DNA of 45,651 nt from an uncultured Nitrosomonadales bacterium (GCA_903885165.1 CAISHO010000007.1:1-45651); one strand, 5' to 3'; positions 11,044 through 21,386 are shown, counted from the stretch's first letter. The notes: a model not told the origin generated them from the letters alone. Numbers and translations are program-made.

Positions 11044-12870
11044 ATGCGTTTTGTATTAATGCTGCTGATCTGTTTAATGACCTCCGGGGTTAACGCGGAG
11101 AGCCTGCTGGATAAGCTGCCCGCCTTTGGTGGAAAACAACAACCTACCTTTTTGTCCCCCGATCAGGCGTTTGTTCTTGAAGTGCTGGTCCGCGACAAAA
11201 ATACCTTACTAGCGAATTTCAAAATTACACCGGGATATTATTTATACCGGAACAAGGTGAGTTTTACGGTGAAGGGCGATGCGGCAACCATCACCGAGAT
11301 CAATCTACCCAAAGGCGAATTGAAACACGATCCTAACTTCGGTGAAATTGAAGTCTATCATCACCCTTTTCAAGCTGAGATCGCGCTGAAACCTAAGGCT
11401 GCGTCTAACATCACGCTGAATGCGTCCTATCAAGGTTGCAGCGAACAGGGTTTATGCTACCCCAGTCAGGATAAAGTGCTGGAAATCGACCTATCTGATC
11501 TCAAACCACAAACTATCAGCGAGAATCCGCCAACTGCAAACATCGAACTGAAATCGGATAACACGACACCACAGACCGAAAACTCAAAAATTGCTCAATT
11601 ATTCAAACACGGCAGTTTCTGGCTGATCATCTCATTCTTTTTCGGAGCAGGATTACTGCTCGCGCTGACGCCTTGCGTATTTCCGATGATCCCCATCTTG
11701 TCAGGCATCATCGTCGGTCGCGGTCACAAAATCACCAAAACACATGCCTTCGTACTATCGCTGGCTTATGTGCTGGGTATGGCGATTACTTATGCTGCAG
11801 CAGGCGTAGCAGCAGGCTTGAGCGGCGAACTGATTTCTAACGCACTGCAAACACCCTGGGTACTGGGCAGCTTTGCCGCCGTTTTCGTCCTGTTATCTTT
11901 TTCGATGTTCGGTTTCTATGAGTTGCAATTGCCCAGTGCCTGGCAGAGTCGGCTCAGCGACACCAGCAACCGTTTACATGGCGGTCACCTGTCCGGCGTT
12001 TTCGTCATGGGCGCACTCTCGGCGATTATCATGGGACCTTGCGTTGCAGCCCCGCTGGCTGGTGCACTGCTGTATATCGGCCAGACTCATGACGCAGTTC
12101 TGGGTGGAGTCGCGCTGTTTACCCTAGCGCTAGGGATGGGCGCACCGCTGCTCTTGATCGGCACCTCCGCAGGCGTGCTGCTACCCAAAGCGGGTGCATG
12201 GATGGATGGTGTGAAAAGGTTCTTTGGCGTCATCCTGCTGGGACTGGCAATTTGGATCATACAACCGCTGCTGCCGGTCAACGTGCAAATGCTGCTGTGG
12301 GGAATATTGCTGGTCTTGTCCGCCAGCTATTTGCGCGTGCTCGACAGTCTGCCGCATAACGCACACAGCAGTCACAAGTTTCTGAAGGGTGTAGGTTTAC
12401 TGGCATTGATCGTGGGGATTTCCTATTTAATCGGCGCGCTGTCGGGGGCAAGGGATACACTGCGTCCTTTAGATGCCGTTTGCGCTGTCTGCCGTGCAGA
12501 TACCGAAACCGGCACGACATTTACGCGCATCAAGGACTTGGCAGAATTAAACCAAAGAGTGGCGAAATCTGACGGCAAAATTGTCATGCTGGATTTTTAT
12601 GCGGACTGGTGTGTTTCGTGCAAGGAAATGGAGCGCTTCACTTTTGCCGATCCTGCCGTACAGGGCAAACTTAAATCAGCGATTGTTTTACAGGCGGATG
12701 TGACTGCAAACAGCGCGGCAGATAAAGAGTTGCTTAAAAAATTCGGACTGTACGGCCCGCCAGCCATCTTATTTTTCGATGCAAATGGCCGCGAAATGAG
12801 CGATTTTCGTGTAGTGGGTTATCAGGATGTTGCGACCTTTTCAGACACATTGAAACACGTCGGACTTTAA
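11044..12870 (+). CDS. dsbD: Thiol:disulfide interchange protein DsbD
   Basis: This 608-residue inner-membrane protein passes electrons from cytoplasmic thioredoxin to periplasmic DsbC/CcmG-type partners. Its three parts are all visible: a signal peptide (1-18) and periplasmic alpha domain with Cys132 and Cys138; a multi-helix membrane domain with Cys211 in LTPCVFP and Cys333 in MGPCVAAP; and a C-terminal thioredoxin-like gamma domain with CVSC (523-526). All six redox cysteines are present. It follows cutA by 2 nt. Confidence 0.96.
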   Translation: MRFVLMLLICLMTSGVNAESLLDKLPAFGGKQQPTFLSPDQAFVLEVLVRDKNTLLANFKITPGYYLYRNKVSFTVKGDAATITEINLPKGELKHDPNFGEIEVYHHPFQAEIALKPKAASNITLNASYQGCSEQGLCYPSQDKVLEIDLSDLKPQTISENPPTANIELKSDNTTPQTENSKIAQLFKHGSFWLIISFFFGAGLLLALTPCVFPMIPILSGIIVGRGHKITKTHAFVLSLAYVLGMAITYAAAGVAAGLSGELISNALQTPWVLGSFAAVFVLLSFSMFGFYELQLPSAWQSRLSDTSNRLHGGHLSGVFVMGALSAIIMGPCVAAPLAGALLYIGQTHDAVLGGVALFTLALGMGAPLLLIGTSAGVLLPKAGAWMDGVKRFFGVILLGLAIWIIQPLLPVNVQMLLWGILLVLSASYLRVLDSLPHNAHSSHKFLKGVGLLALIVGISYLIGALSGARDTLRPLDAVCAVCRADTETGTTFTRIKDLAELNQRVAKSDGKIVMLDFYADWCVSCKEMERFTFADPAVQGKLKSAIVLQADVTANSAADKELLKKFGLYGPPAILFFDANGREMSDFRVVGYQDVATFSDTLKHVGL

Positions 12871-12934
12871 TGATTTTTACCTATCTACATAAAAAACATA
12901 GACAATTAACCTGATTTTGCGGCAAACTGTGCAC

Positions 12935-13372
12935 ATGAAAGCTATTCTCGTACTACATGGCCCCAACTTAAACCTGCTCGGAACTCGCGAGCCGGCTGTT
13001 TATGGGAGCGCTACGTTAGAAGAAATTAATCAAAATTTGATGTCATTTGCCAGCAATAATGGTGCAAACGTGTCTTGCCTGCAGAGCAATTCTGAAGCGA
13101 TGCTGATAGAGCGGATACATCAGGCACGCACCGATGGCACGGAATTTATTGTCATTAATCCGGCCGCTTTTACCCATACCAGCGTGGCAATCCGCGATGC
13201 GCTGGCGGCTGTCGCGATCCCCTTTATTGAAGTACACCTTTCCAATGTGCATGCGCGTGAAGCCTTTCGACGTGAATCGTTTTTTTCCGATATCGCAGTC
13301 GGTGTAATTTGCGGCATGGGCGCATCAGGGTATGAATACGCAGTGCAGTATGCGCTGAACTATAAAAACTAA
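12935..13372 (+). CDS. aroQ: 3-dehydroquinate dehydratase, type II
   Basis: The 145-residue enzyme dehydrates 3-dehydroquinate in the shikimate pathway and forms dodecamers. [16 protein letters not shown] carries the catalytic tyrosine, [16 protein letters not shown] the substrate loop, and [14 protein letters not shown] the catalytic histidine region. The ATG at 12935 gives the usual N-terminus; an in-frame TTG 18 nt upstream is possible but would add an atypical extension, and neither has a clear Shine-Dalgarno sequence. The order aroQ-accB-accC-prmA is widely conserved. Confidence 0.94.
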   Translation: MKAILVLHGPNLNLLGTREPAVYGSATLEEINQNLMSFASNNGANVSCLQSNSEAMLIERIHQARTDGTEFIVINPAAFTHTSVAIRDALAAVAIPFIEVHLSNVHAREAFRRESFFSDIAVGVICGMGASGYEYAVQYALNYKN

Positions 13373-13386
13373 GTCAGGAGGACAAG

Positions 13387-13845
13387 ATGGATTTACGTAA
13401 ACTTAAGACACTCATCGAACTGGTTGAAGCATCCGGTATCGCCGAACTGGAAATCAGTGAAGGTGAAGAGCGAGTTCGCATTACGCGCACCGTAGCGGTA
13501 GGCCAGCAATTTTTTGCACAAGCACCTCACCAGCAAATGTTCGCCGCACCAATGACGACCGCATCCGTTGTGGTTGATGCCGCAGAGCCAGCACCAGCGG
13601 CAATCGAAGAAGGCCATATAGTCAAGTCTCCTATGGTAGGGACTTTCTATCGCTCCCCTTCTCCCGGCTCAAAACAGTTTGTAGATATCGGACAAAATGT
13701 AAATAGCGGTGATACCTTGTGCATCATCGAAGCAATGAAGCTGCTCAATGAAATTGATGCGGATCATTCCGGCATTATCAAGGCAATTCTGGTCGAAAAT
13801 GGTCAGCCAGTTGAATTTGGTCAGCCACTGTTTGTTATTGGCTAA
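13387..13845 (+). CDS. accB: Biotin carboxyl carrier protein of acetyl-CoA carboxylase
   Basis: The 152-residue carrier has a lipoyl/biotinyl domain at its C-terminal end with the biotinylation motif EAMKLLNEI (Lys118) and the thumb-bearing segment [16 protein letters not shown]. An Ala/Pro-rich linker joins it to the N-terminal part. It carries carboxybiotin between AccC and the AccAD carboxyltransferase in the first step of fatty acid synthesis. A strong AGGAGG precedes the ATG. The spacer to accC is unusually long (169 bp) because of a duplication and insertion. Confidence 0.96.
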   Translation: MDLRKLKTLIELVEASGIAELEISEGEERVRITRTVAVGQQFFAQAPHQQMFAAPMTTASVVVDAAEPAPAAIEEGHIVKSPMVGTFYRSPSPGSKQFVDIGQNVNSGDTLCIIEAMKLLNEIDADHSGIIKAILVENGQPVEFGQPLFVIG

Positions 13846-13893
13846 TCGCATCCGCTGATGCAGCTGCACATCACTAGTTTTGGAGTATCTAAA

Positions 13894-14022
13894 ATGTTTG
13901 AAAAAATACTGATCGCTAATCGCGGTGACCAGCGGCCGCCCGGCAGTGCAGCGGCGAAGCCCAATCGCATAGCGGCTGCAAGCCGCGTAAGCAATTTCAA
14001 CGCGGAGGCAAACCATGTTTGA
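13894..14022 (+). pseudogene. Duplicated accC 5' end forming a 42-codon ORF that overlaps accC
   Basis: Bases 13894-13928 repeat the first 35 bp of accC (14015-14049) with only two mismatches, both at third codon positions. The duplicate has its own GGAG at 13882-13885. After the shared [11 protein letters not shown] the frame enters an unrelated 86-bp segment rich in Arg, Ala and Pro and stops at TGA 14020-14022, 8 nt inside accC. It is either a broken copy of the original accC start or a short leader peptide that couples translation into accC. The duplicate's own product cannot be a biotin carboxylase. Confidence 0.75.
13929..14014. repeat. 86-bp insert between the two copies of the accC start
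   Basis: This GC-rich segment separates the duplicated accC starts. It contains a GCGGCCGC site and a small hairpin GCGGCT/AGCCGC (13972-13986), and it ends with the GGAGG (14004-14008) that now serves accC. No transposase, clear terminal inverted repeat or similarity to other repeats in the window is visible. Confidence 0.6.
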
Positions 14023-15370
14023 AAAAATACTAATCGCCAATCGCGGTGAAATCGCTTTGCGCATTCAGCGCGCCTGTCGCGAAATGGGCATTAAGACCGT
14101 TGTCGTCCATTCCGAAGCAGACGCCGACGCCAAGTACGTCAAATTGGCGGATGAGTCCGTTTGCATCGGACCTGCTCCCTCAACACTCAGCTATTTAAAT
14201 ATCCCCGCCATCATCAGCGCGGCTGAAGTGACCGATGCACAGGCAATCCATCCCGGTTATGGTTTTCTTTCTGAAAATGCCGACTTTTCAGAAAGAGTAG
14301 AAAAATGTGGTTTCGTATTCATCGGCCCCCGCGCCGAGACGATACGCCTGATGGGTGACAAGGTAAGCGCCAAGATCGCCATGAAGAAGGCCGGAGTGCC
14401 ATGCGTACCGGGAGTGGAAGGTGCCCTGCCCGACAACCCTGCCGAGATCATCAAGATCGCGCGCAGCATCGGTTATCCGGTCATTATCAAAGCCTCTGGC
14501 GGTGGTGGCGGACGCGGTATGCGTGTGGTGCACACCGAAGCGGCCTTGTTGGGTGCGGTTACCATGACCAAGTCCGAAGCACAGGCGGCATTTAACAATC
14601 CCACGGTGTACATGGAAAAGTATCTGGAAAATCCACGTCACATCGAGTTTCAAATACTGGCAGACCAGCACGGCAACGCGGTTTATCTGGGTGAGCGCGA
14701 TTGCTCTATGCAGCGACGCAACCAGAAGATCATCGAAGAAGCGCCGGCACCGTTCTTAAATCCTCGCCTGCGGAACAAGATCGGCGAGCGCTGTGCGGAA
14801 GCCTGCCGTAAAATCGGCTATCGTGGCGCTGGAACTTTTGAGTTCCTCTATGAAAATGGTGAGTTTTTCTTCATCGAAATGAATACCCGCGTTCAGGTTG
14901 AGCATCCCGTCACCGAGATGATCACTGGTATAGACATCGTGCGCCAGCAAATTCTAATTGCAGCCGGTGAAAAACTGCCGTTCCGTCAGCGCGATATTCA
15001 ATTCCGTGGTCATGCCATTGAATGCCGTATCAATGCCGAGCATCCATATAAATTCACGCCGTCCCCTGGTCGTATCACGTCCTGGCACGCCCCTGGCGGC
15101 CCCGGCATTCGCGTGGATTCACATGCCTACAACAACTACTATGTACCGCAACATTACGACTCGATGATAGGCAAAGTCATCGCTTACGGCGATACCCGCG
15201 AACAGGCGATGGCGCGCATGCGTACGGCCTTATCGGAGATGGCCGTAGAAGGCATAGAAACCAACATCGCATTGCATCGCGACTTGTTGCTGGATGCGGC
15301 ATTTATGGGTGGTGGCACCAGCATCCATTACCTAGAAGAACGTCTTGCTGAACGGAGCAAGGATAAGTAA
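14015..15370 (+). CDS. accC: Biotin carboxylase subunit of acetyl-CoA carboxylase
   Basis: The 451-residue ATP-grasp enzyme carboxylates the biotin on AccB. The N-terminus [17 protein letters not shown], the glycine-rich ATP loop [14 protein letters not shown], and the catalytic stretch [17 protein letters not shown] are all intact, and the length is normal. The start at 14015 has GGAGG six bases upstream. A near-identical copy of the first 35 bp occurs 121 bp upstream, so translation may also be coupled to that short ORF. The stop shares one base with the prmA start. Confidence 0.97.
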   Translation: MFEKILIANRGEIALRIQRACREMGIKTVVVHSEADADAKYVKLADESVCIGPAPSTLSYLNIPAIISAAEVTDAQAIHPGYGFLSENADFSERVEKCGFVFIGPRAETIRLMGDKVSAKIAMKKAGVPCVPGVEGALPDNPAEIIKIARSIGYPVIIKASGGGGGRGMRVVHTEAALLGAVTMTKSEAQAAFNNPTVYMEKYLENPRHIEFQILADQHGNAVYLGERDCSMQRRNQKIIEEAPAPFLNPRLRNKIGERCAEACRKIGYRGAGTFEFLYENGEFFFIEMNTRVQVEHPVTEMITGIDIVRQQILIAAGEKLPFRQRDIQFRGHAIECRINAEHPYKFTPSPGRITSWHAPGGPGIRVDSHAYNNYYVPQHYDSMIGKVIAYGDTREQAMARMRTALSEMAVEGIETNIALHRDLLLDAAFMGGGTSIHYLEERLAERSKDK

Positions 15371-16263
15371 TGGCCTGGTTAACGCTAATTATCGACACGG
15401 ATGCATCACACGCTGAATCACTGAGTGATGCGTTGATGGAGCGCGGTGCACTATCGGTCGATTTACTTGATGCCGATGCGGATACGCCCGATGAACAGGC
15501 TATATTCGGTGAACCGGGTGAGCCACCTCCGGGTGTCTGGCAGCACAATCGTGTCAGTGCCTTGTTCGACAACGATGTGGATGTCACTGAAGTTTTAAGT
15601 GCGGCCGCCCTGAGTGTGGGACTCGCGCAATTACCGGAACATCGTATCGAGACGCTGGCTGACAATGATTGGGTGCGGCTAACTCAGTCTCAATTCGAAC
15701 CGATACCTATTTCAGGGCATCTTTGGATCGTGCCGACCTGGCACACACCATCTGATCCGACGGCCATCAACATCGTGCTGGATCCGGGCTTAGCCTTTGG
15801 CACAGGAAGTCATCCAACGACGCGCTTGTGTCTGCGCTGGCTGGACAACAACCTTAAAGGTGGAGAATCCGTTCTGGACTACGGTTGCGGCTCAGGGATT
15901 CTTGCCATTGCAGCGCTCAAATTGGGTGCTGCACGCGCTGTGGGTGTGGATGTGGATACACAGGCTGTCACCGCCAGTCGCGATAATGCCGTTGCGAACA
16001 AGGTTGAAAATGTTGAGTTCTACCTGCCCAACAATGCCCCCAAAGATAGCTACGATTTAGTGGTCGCCAATATACTGACGAATCCGCTGCGTATGTTGGC
16101 ACCCTTATTGGCCAATGCAACCCGACAGGGCGGACAGATAGTGCTGTCCGGCATACTCGAATCACAGGCCAAGGATGTGATGAGCATCTACGAGCAATGG
16201 TTTGACTTGAATGCACCTATCTTCGAAGACGGCTGGTCATGTTTGTCCGGGTTAAAACGTTAA
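15370..16263 (+). CDS. prmA: Ribosomal protein L11 methyltransferase
   Basis: The 297-residue enzyme trimethylates ribosomal protein L11 at several positions. It has the PrmA-specific N-terminal domain and linker, then a Rossmann core with LDPGLAFGTGSHPTTRLCL, motif I VLDYGCGSGILAIAALKLGA, and NILTNPL as motif IV. It overlaps accC by one base (TAATG), a coupling that is conserved in proteobacteria although the two functions are unrelated. Confidence 0.96.
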   Translation: MAWLTLIIDTDASHAESLSDALMERGALSVDLLDADADTPDEQAIFGEPGEPPPGVWQHNRVSALFDNDVDVTEVLSAAALSVGLAQLPEHRIETLADNDWVRLTQSQFEPIPISGHLWIVPTWHTPSDPTAINIVLDPGLAFGTGSHPTTRLCLRWLDNNLKGGESVLDYGCGSGILAIAALKLGAARAVGVDVDTQAVTASRDNAVANKVENVEFYLPNNAPKDSYDLVVANILTNPLRMLAPLLANATRQGGQIVLSGILESQAKDVMSIYEQWFDLNAPIFEDGWSCLSGLKR

Positions 16264-16272
16264 GTTGATGCC

Positions 16273-17139
16273 ATGATCAATGGTACGACGCTTTGCATAC
16301 ATTGCAAAACTCGCTTCAAGGTCTCAAAAGCTCAACTGGCAGCGCACAACGGTATGGTGCGCTGCGGACATTGTCTGCAAGCGTTTGATGCCCGTCCAAA
16401 TTTCATCCCTGATGCGATAGAACAACAACAAGCTGAAAATACAGTACTCGATCATGAGCCTTCTGACCTCATCACCGTTGATGTCGTGTCAGACGCATCG
16501 AAGGCTGAAAATCTACAGGCAATAAAACCCGGCGTCACGCCAGGGAAGTTCGAGAAAACCAAGCGCACCAAGCCTTTCAATCTGCTGATTCGTTCGATTA
16601 CGTCCAAATTAGCGGCCATTGTCAAACAAAGGAACAATGAACATCACGTTAAAGACCGGTCTTGGATATGGCTGGTCGGTGTATTGTTTCTAGCTGCCCT
16701 GTTACTTGCGCAATCAGTCTTTTTTTTCCGTGTCAGTATGGCAGCTCGCATCCCGACCCTTAAACCCTCTCTGCTGGCTTATTGTCATCTGCTAAACTGC
16801 AGTATCCCTCTGCCGCAAAATCTCGATCTGATGAGCATGGAGTCCTCCAGCCTGGATGCCGACCCAGTCAAGGTGAATCAAATCACCCTCAATGCCCTAC
16901 TGCGCAACCGGGCCAGCTACCCCCTCGCATACCCTATGCTGGCGCTTACGCTCAACGACAGCCAGGATAAACCATTGTCCAGGAGAACATTCCTGCCTTC
17001 TGAATATCTGACTGGGGATTCGAGTGAGCTTAACGGTTTGCAAAGGAACCAGGAACTCAACATTAAATTACCTCTGCACGTCGTCAGTCTCAAGCCTTCC
17101 GGTTACCGGCTCGAGTTGTTTTATAAGGCGAAAGACTAA
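16273..17139 (+). CDS. Zinc-ribbon membrane protein (MJ0042-type finger, DUF3426)
   Basis: The 288-residue protein begins with a four-cysteine zinc ribbon (CIHC at 8-11 and CGHC at 31-34), followed by a low-complexity linker, one transmembrane helix at about 131-156, and a C-terminal domain of the DUF3426 kind. The topology suggests a cytoplasmic finger and a periplasmic domain. Such proteins commonly follow prmA in betaproteobacteria; their function is unknown. It starts 9 nt after prmA and ends 17 nt from a convergent gene. Confidence 0.85.
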   Translation: MINGTTLCIHCKTRFKVSKAQLAAHNGMVRCGHCLQAFDARPNFIPDAIEQQQAENTVLDHEPSDLITVDVVSDASKAENLQAIKPGVTPGKFEKTKRTKPFNLLIRSITSKLAAIVKQRNNEHHVKDRSWIWLVGVLFLAALLLAQSVFFFRVSMAARIPTLKPSLLAYCHLLNCSIPLPQNLDLMSMESSSLDADPVKVNQITLNALLRNRASYPLAYPMLALTLNDSQDKPLSRRTFLPSEYLTGDSSELNGLQRNQELNIKLPLHVVSLKPSGYRLELFYKAKD

Positions 17140-17156
17140 TTTGCTTTAGATCCAGG

Positions 17157-18494
17157 TTAGAGGAATCGCGCAATCATGCCTCGAGTCAAATCGCCTTGCA
17201 AAGGGATTTGTACATGATGGCCGCTACCGAGTGCGACTGAAATCAACGCCCCGTTCTTATCACGCATCTGGCTTAAGTCTATGATTTGATTGCCTGATGG
17301 ATGTATAATTTCCAGTTTGTCGCCCACATGAAATTTATTCTTCACCTCAATTTGTGCGACACCGTCCGCACAGGATACGATATCACCCACATACTGCTGC
17401 CGCGTACTTTCTGAATGACCACGCATGTAGTTTTGTTGCTCATGGGTATGATGGCGCTCGTAAAATCCATCGGTATATCCGCGATTAGCCAGTGCATCCA
17501 GCGCACCTAACAAACCATAATTGAAGGGACGACCTGCAACAGCATCATCGATCGCCTGACGATACACTTGAGCTGTGCGTGCAACATAGTAGATCGACTT
17601 GGTACGCCCTTCTACTTTGAGCGAGTCTATGCCCATTTTAGCCAGTTTCTCGACGTGTTCTACCGCACGCAGATCTTTTGAATTCATGATGTAGGTGCCG
17701 TGCTCATCTTCCATAACCGGCATCAGCTCATCGGGATGATCTTGACGCGCGATCACATACACCCGGTCGGCCATCGGATGACGCGGCTGAGAGCCGCAAT
17801 CGGACAAGGCTGACTGACTAAGTGCCTTATCAAAATCAAAGTCGAGTTTTTCAATGTCTCCCGTGCCGTTTTCCTCGGCGTTATCCATCTTGTAATCCCA
17901 GCGACAGGAGTTGGTACAAGTACCCTGATTGGCATCGCGATGATTAAAGTAACCGGACAGCAGGCAGCGCCCGGAATAGGCGATGCACAGCGCGCCGTGT
18001 ACAAACACTTCCAATTCCATATCAGGGCATTCCTGACGGATCTCTGCGATTTCATCCAGCGACAGCTCGCGCGACAATATGACGCGGGTCAAACCCAGCG
18101 ACTTCCAGAATTTAACCGCTGCATAATTGACCGTATTTGCCTGAACTGATAAATGCACCGGCACGTCTGGCCAGCGTTCACGCACCATCGCAATCAGCCC
18201 CGGATCCGCCATAATCAGCGCGTCCGGCTTCATGGCTATCACAGGGGCCATGTCAGCCATATATGTTTTTACCTTGGCGTTGTGCGGCATCAGGTTACTG
18301 GCAACGAACAGTTTTTTTCCCAGCGCATGCGCTTCCTGTATGCCGATTTGTAATTCTTCGAGCTTAAACTCGTTGTTTCTAGCCCTCAATGAATAACGCG
18401 GCTGCCCGGCGTAGACTGCGTCCGCGCCAAAAGCGTAAGCGGCACGCATTTTCTCTAGTGTGCCGGCGGGTAATAAGAGTTCGGGTGATTTCAT
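17157..18494 (-). CDS. trhP: U32 family tRNA hydroxylation protein (TrhP/YegQ type)
   Basis: The 445-residue protein has the U32 signature EVFVHGALCIAYSGRCLLS followed by the cysteine-bearing GTCTNSCRWDY. The N-terminal part resembles a TIM barrel (SPELLLPAGTLEKMRAAYAFGADAVYAG). YegQ, renamed TrhP, takes part with prephenate in 5-hydroxyuridine formation at the wobble position of several tRNAs, so the old peptidase label is probably wrong for this subgroup. Length and motifs fit YegQ better than the ubiquinone-linked UbiU/UbiV pair, which are shorter. It is monocistronic as far as can be seen. Confidence 0.85.
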   Translation of the reverse strand: MKSPELLLPAGTLEKMRAAYAFGADAVYAGQPRYSLRARNNEFKLEELQIGIQEAHALGKKLFVASNLMPHNAKVKTYMADMAPVIAMKPDALIMADPGLIAMVRERWPDVPVHLSVQANTVNYAAVKFWKSLGLTRVILSRELSLDEIAEIRQECPDMELEVFVHGALCIAYSGRCLLSGYFNHRDANQGTCTNSCRWDYKMDNAEENGTGDIEKLDFDFDKALSQSALSDCGSQPRHPMADRVYVIARQDHPDELMPVMEDEHGTYIMNSKDLRAVEHVEKLAKMGIDSLKVEGRTKSIYYVARTAQVYRQAIDDAVAGRPFNYGLLGALDALANRGYTDGFYERHHTHEQQNYMRGHSESTRQQYVGDIVSCADGVAQIEVKNKFHVGDKLEIIHPSGNQIIDLSQMRDKNGALISVALGSGHHVQIPLQGDLTRGMIARFL

Positions 18495-18821
18495 AGTGTA
18501 TTTATATTATGCGTGAATGGGACTAATGCCGGTAACCGTGCATCACTAGACGTCGCTAGCCTGCGGTTTGACTATATTTAATATGATGAAGAGTTCTGCC
18601 AAACACCACAGTCAAATCCGTAGATTCACACTGATTATCAATTGGTTACGGATTATGTCGGCGATGCTAACTTCACGCGACTGTGATGTCAATTAATTCC
18701 GAGTATTTTTGTATGCTTTAGTCTATCCGGCGATTTTAGCCATCCTACCCGCCACTGATATGCCTACAACAAAAAAGCGACCATACAGTCGCTTTTTTGT
18801 TAATAATCAAACAAATAAGTA
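18495..18821. other. Intergenic region between trhP and fba
   Basis: No credible gene lies in these 327 bp. They hold the trhP leader on the left and the fba terminator on the right. An imperfect inverted repeat, CTGCGGTTTGACT near 18561 and AGTCAAATCCGTAG near 18611, could form a long-loop hairpin. The middle part is AT-rich and otherwise featureless. Confidence 0.6.
18768..18801 (-). terminator. Rho-independent terminator after fba
   Basis: A perfect 14-bp inverted repeat (AACAAAAAAGCGAC at 18768-18781, complement at 18788-18801) with a 6-nt loop lies 21 bp past the fba stop codon. On the minus strand the second arm supplies a run of six T. It closes the tkt-gapA-pgk-pyk-fba cluster. Confidence 0.92.
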
Positions 18822-19886
18822 TTATTTGATGATCGCGTTTAATTCGCCTTTGGCATAACGGTTAGCCATGGATTCGAGCGAGATCGGCTTGATCTTGCCG
18901 GCCATGCCTGCACAACCGAAAGCTTCGTAACGAGCCTTACAAATGCCCTTCATCGCAACGGTTGTTGCAGCCAGGAACTTACGTGGGTCGAAGTCCTTGG
19001 TGTTTTGCGCCAGGTAGCGACGTGTAGCGCCAGTCGATGCCATACGCAGGTCGGTGTCGATGTTGACCTTACGAACGCCATTTTTGATGCCTTCAACGAT
19101 TTCTTCAACTGGAACGCCGTAGGTTTCGCCCATGGTGCCGCCGAATTCGTTGATGATTTTCAGCCATTCCTGAGGAACGGATGAAGAACCGTGCATGACC
19201 AGATGGGTGTTAGGCAGACGCGCGTGGATTTCACGGATACGGTCGATACGCAAAACAGCGCCGGTAGGAGGACGGGTAAACTTGTAAGCGCCGTGTGAAG
19301 TACCGATTGCGATAGCCAGTGCATCCACGCCGGTCAGACGTACAAATTCAGCCGCTTCTTCAGGATCTGTCAGCAACTGGTCGTGGCTCAGAACGCCTTC
19401 AGCGCCGTGACCATCTTCCTTTTCGCCTTCGCCGGATTCCAGAGAACCTAAGCAACCCAATTCGCCTTCAACAGACACACCTACGGCATGAGACATTTCA
19501 GCCACACGGCGGGAGATGTTGACGTTGTATTCGAAAGAAGCCGGTGTCTTACCGTCTGTCATCAAAGAACCGTCCATCATCACGCTGGAAAAGCCGGAGC
19601 GAATCGCATTGATACAAACCGCTTCAGATGCGCCGTGATCCTGATGCATAACAACAGGAATATGCGGGTACATTTCAACTGCGGCTTCGATCAGATGACG
19701 CAGGAAAGGCTCACCGGCGTATTTACGAGCGCCGGCAGAACCCTGCATGATGACCGGGCTGTTCGTTTCGTCAGCTGCTTCCATGATCGCCTTAACCTGT
19801 TCCAGGTTGTTGACGTTGAATGCTGGCAAGCCGTAGCTATGCTCTGCTGCGTGATCGAGAAGTTGACGCAAAGATACTAATGCCAT
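18822..19886 (-). CDS. fba: Fructose-bisphosphate aldolase, class II (Calvin-cycle subtype)
   Basis: The 354-residue zinc enzyme joins dihydroxyacetone phosphate with glyceraldehyde 3-phosphate, or with erythrose 4-phosphate to give sedoheptulose bisphosphate. The zinc site [10 protein letters not shown] and the loop [20 protein letters not shown] are typical of the class IIB group found in cbb operons. An AGGAG precedes the ATG. It is the last gene of the cluster, 36 bp after pyk, and is followed by a terminator. Confidence 0.96.
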   Translation of the reverse strand: MALVSLRQLLDHAAEHSYGLPAFNVNNLEQVKAIMEAADETNSPVIMQGSAGARKYAGEPFLRHLIEAAVEMYPHIPVVMHQDHGASEAVCINAIRSGFSSVMMDGSLMTDGKTPASFEYNVNISRRVAEMSHAVGVSVEGELGCLGSLESGEGEKEDGHGAEGVLSHDQLLTDPEEAAEFVRLTGVDALAIAIGTSHGAYKFTRPPTGAVLRIDRIREIHARLPNTHLVMHGSSSVPQEWLKIINEFGGTMGETYGVPVEEIVEGIKNGVRKVNIDTDLRMASTGATRRYLAQNTKDFDPRKFLAATTVAMKGICKARYEAFGCAGMAGKIKPISLESMANRYAKGELNAIIK

Positions 19887-19922
19887 TTTTATCTCCTGAG
19901 TGTTTAGTTTACAAACTGTTTT

Positions 19923-21371
19923 TTAAATACTATTTTTATGGTGGTCGCCGATACGAACGATCTTCATGGTGTTGGTATGGCCTGATTTACCAACGGCTTC
20001 ACCTACGGTCACCACGACCAGATCACCGTCTGCGACATAGCCCATTTCCAGCAGCTTTTGCTCGGCATCGATTAGTTCCTGAGCAGGTTGCTGCACATTT
20101 CTGCTCGGGAAATAGACCGGATGAACGCCGCTAAACAGCGTGACCTTAGTTAAGGTCTGCTCAGCTGGCGTCAATGCAAAAATTGGTACACCAGCGTTAA
20201 CGCGTGACATCCACAATGCAGTCGAACCCGATTGCGTCAAAGCCACAATCGCTTTTACCTTGAAGTGAGACGCGGCAAACAGCGCCGACATCGCAATCGA
20301 TTGATCGATACGCGTATATTTGTGATTTGACGCACGATGATCGAGCGAATGTTCATCCCCCTGATGTTCCGCATTCAAACAAATACGTGCCATCGCTTCG
20401 ATGGTTTCTACCGGATAATCACCAACGGCTGTTTCAGCTGATAACATCACCGCATCGGTACCATCCAGCACAGCATTAGCCACGTCGGATACTTCCGCAC
20501 GAGTCGGAATAGGATTGGTGATCATGGATTCCATCATCTGGGTCGCCGTAATCACCAAACGATTCTTGGCTCGGGCCATCTTGATCATGCGCTTTTGCAA
20601 ACCAGGTACGGCTGCATCTCCCACTTCCACGCTCAAATCACCGCGCGCAACCATGATCGCATCGGACGCATCGATGATGTCAGCCAAGGCAGGAATCGCT
20701 TCCGCACGTTCAATTTTGGCCATCAACAGGCTCTCGCCACCGGCTTCATGCATCAACTTGCGCGCAAAACGCATGTCATCGCCGCTACGCGGGAAAGAGA
20801 TCGCCAGATAGTCCGCCTTAATCAGCGCAGCGGTCTTGATGTCCTCCATATCTTTTTCGGTCAGCGCGGGCGCCGTCAAGCCACCACCCTTACGATTGAT
20901 GCCCTTGTTATTCGACAGGACACCGCCACGCACTACGCGACAGATAACTTTAGAACCCTGAACTTCGACCACGTCGAATTCCAGCATGCCATCATTCAGC
21001 AACAACACCGAACCGCTGCTCACATCGTTAGGCAGTTCCTTGTAATCCAAACCAACGCATTGCTGATTACCCAAACCTTCAAATTCGGCATCCAGAACAA
21101 AAGTGTCGCCCTTATTTAGCACGATTTTGTCATTCTGGAACTTACCTACGCGTATTTTAGGGCCCTGTAAGTCAGCTAATATACCCACAGTACGTCCTAC
21201 AGCGGCCGCTGCAGCACGCACAACGGCGGCACGGTTAACGTGGTCGGCGGCAGATCCGTGTGAAAAATTCATACGTACCAGATCAACCCCGGCACGTATC
21301 ATGTCCTCCAGTACTTTTTGAGAGCTGGAGGCCGGCCCCAACGTTGCAACTATTTTGGTTCTACGAAGCAT
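19923..21371 (-). CDS. pyk: Pyruvate kinase
   Basis: The 482-residue enzyme makes pyruvate and ATP from phosphoenolpyruvate. It begins with LRRTKIVATLGPASSSQ, contains the active-site region SVEVGDAAVPGLQKRMI (B-domain and barrel complete), the TATQMMESMI motif, and a C-terminal allosteric domain. AAGG precedes the start at normal spacing. Its placement between pgk and fba is common in betaproteobacterial carbon-fixation clusters and lets fixed carbon drain into pyruvate. The spacer to pgk carries a heptad-period inverted repeat. Confidence 0.96.
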   Translation of the reverse strand: MLRRTKIVATLGPASSSQKVLEDMIRAGVDLVRMNFSHGSAADHVNRAAVVRAAAAAVGRTVGILADLQGPKIRVGKFQNDKIVLNKGDTFVLDAEFEGLGNQQCVGLDYKELPNDVSSGSVLLLNDGMLEFDVVEVQGSKVICRVVRGGVLSNNKGINRKGGGLTAPALTEKDMEDIKTAALIKADYLAISFPRSGDDMRFARKLMHEAGGESLLMAKIERAEAIPALADIIDASDAIMVARGDLSVEVGDAAVPGLQKRMIKMARAKNRLVITATQMMESMITNPIPTRAEVSDVANAVLDGTDAVMLSAETAVGDYPVETIEAMARICLNAEHQGDEHSLDHRASNHKYTRIDQSIAMSALFAASHFKVKAIVALTQSGSTALWMSRVNAGVPIFALTPAEQTLTKVTLFSGVHPVYFPSRNVQQPAQELIDAEQKLLEMGYVADGDLVVVTVGEAVGKSGHTNTMKIVRIGDHHKNSI

Positions 21372-21386
21372 ATCTACCTTATTTTA

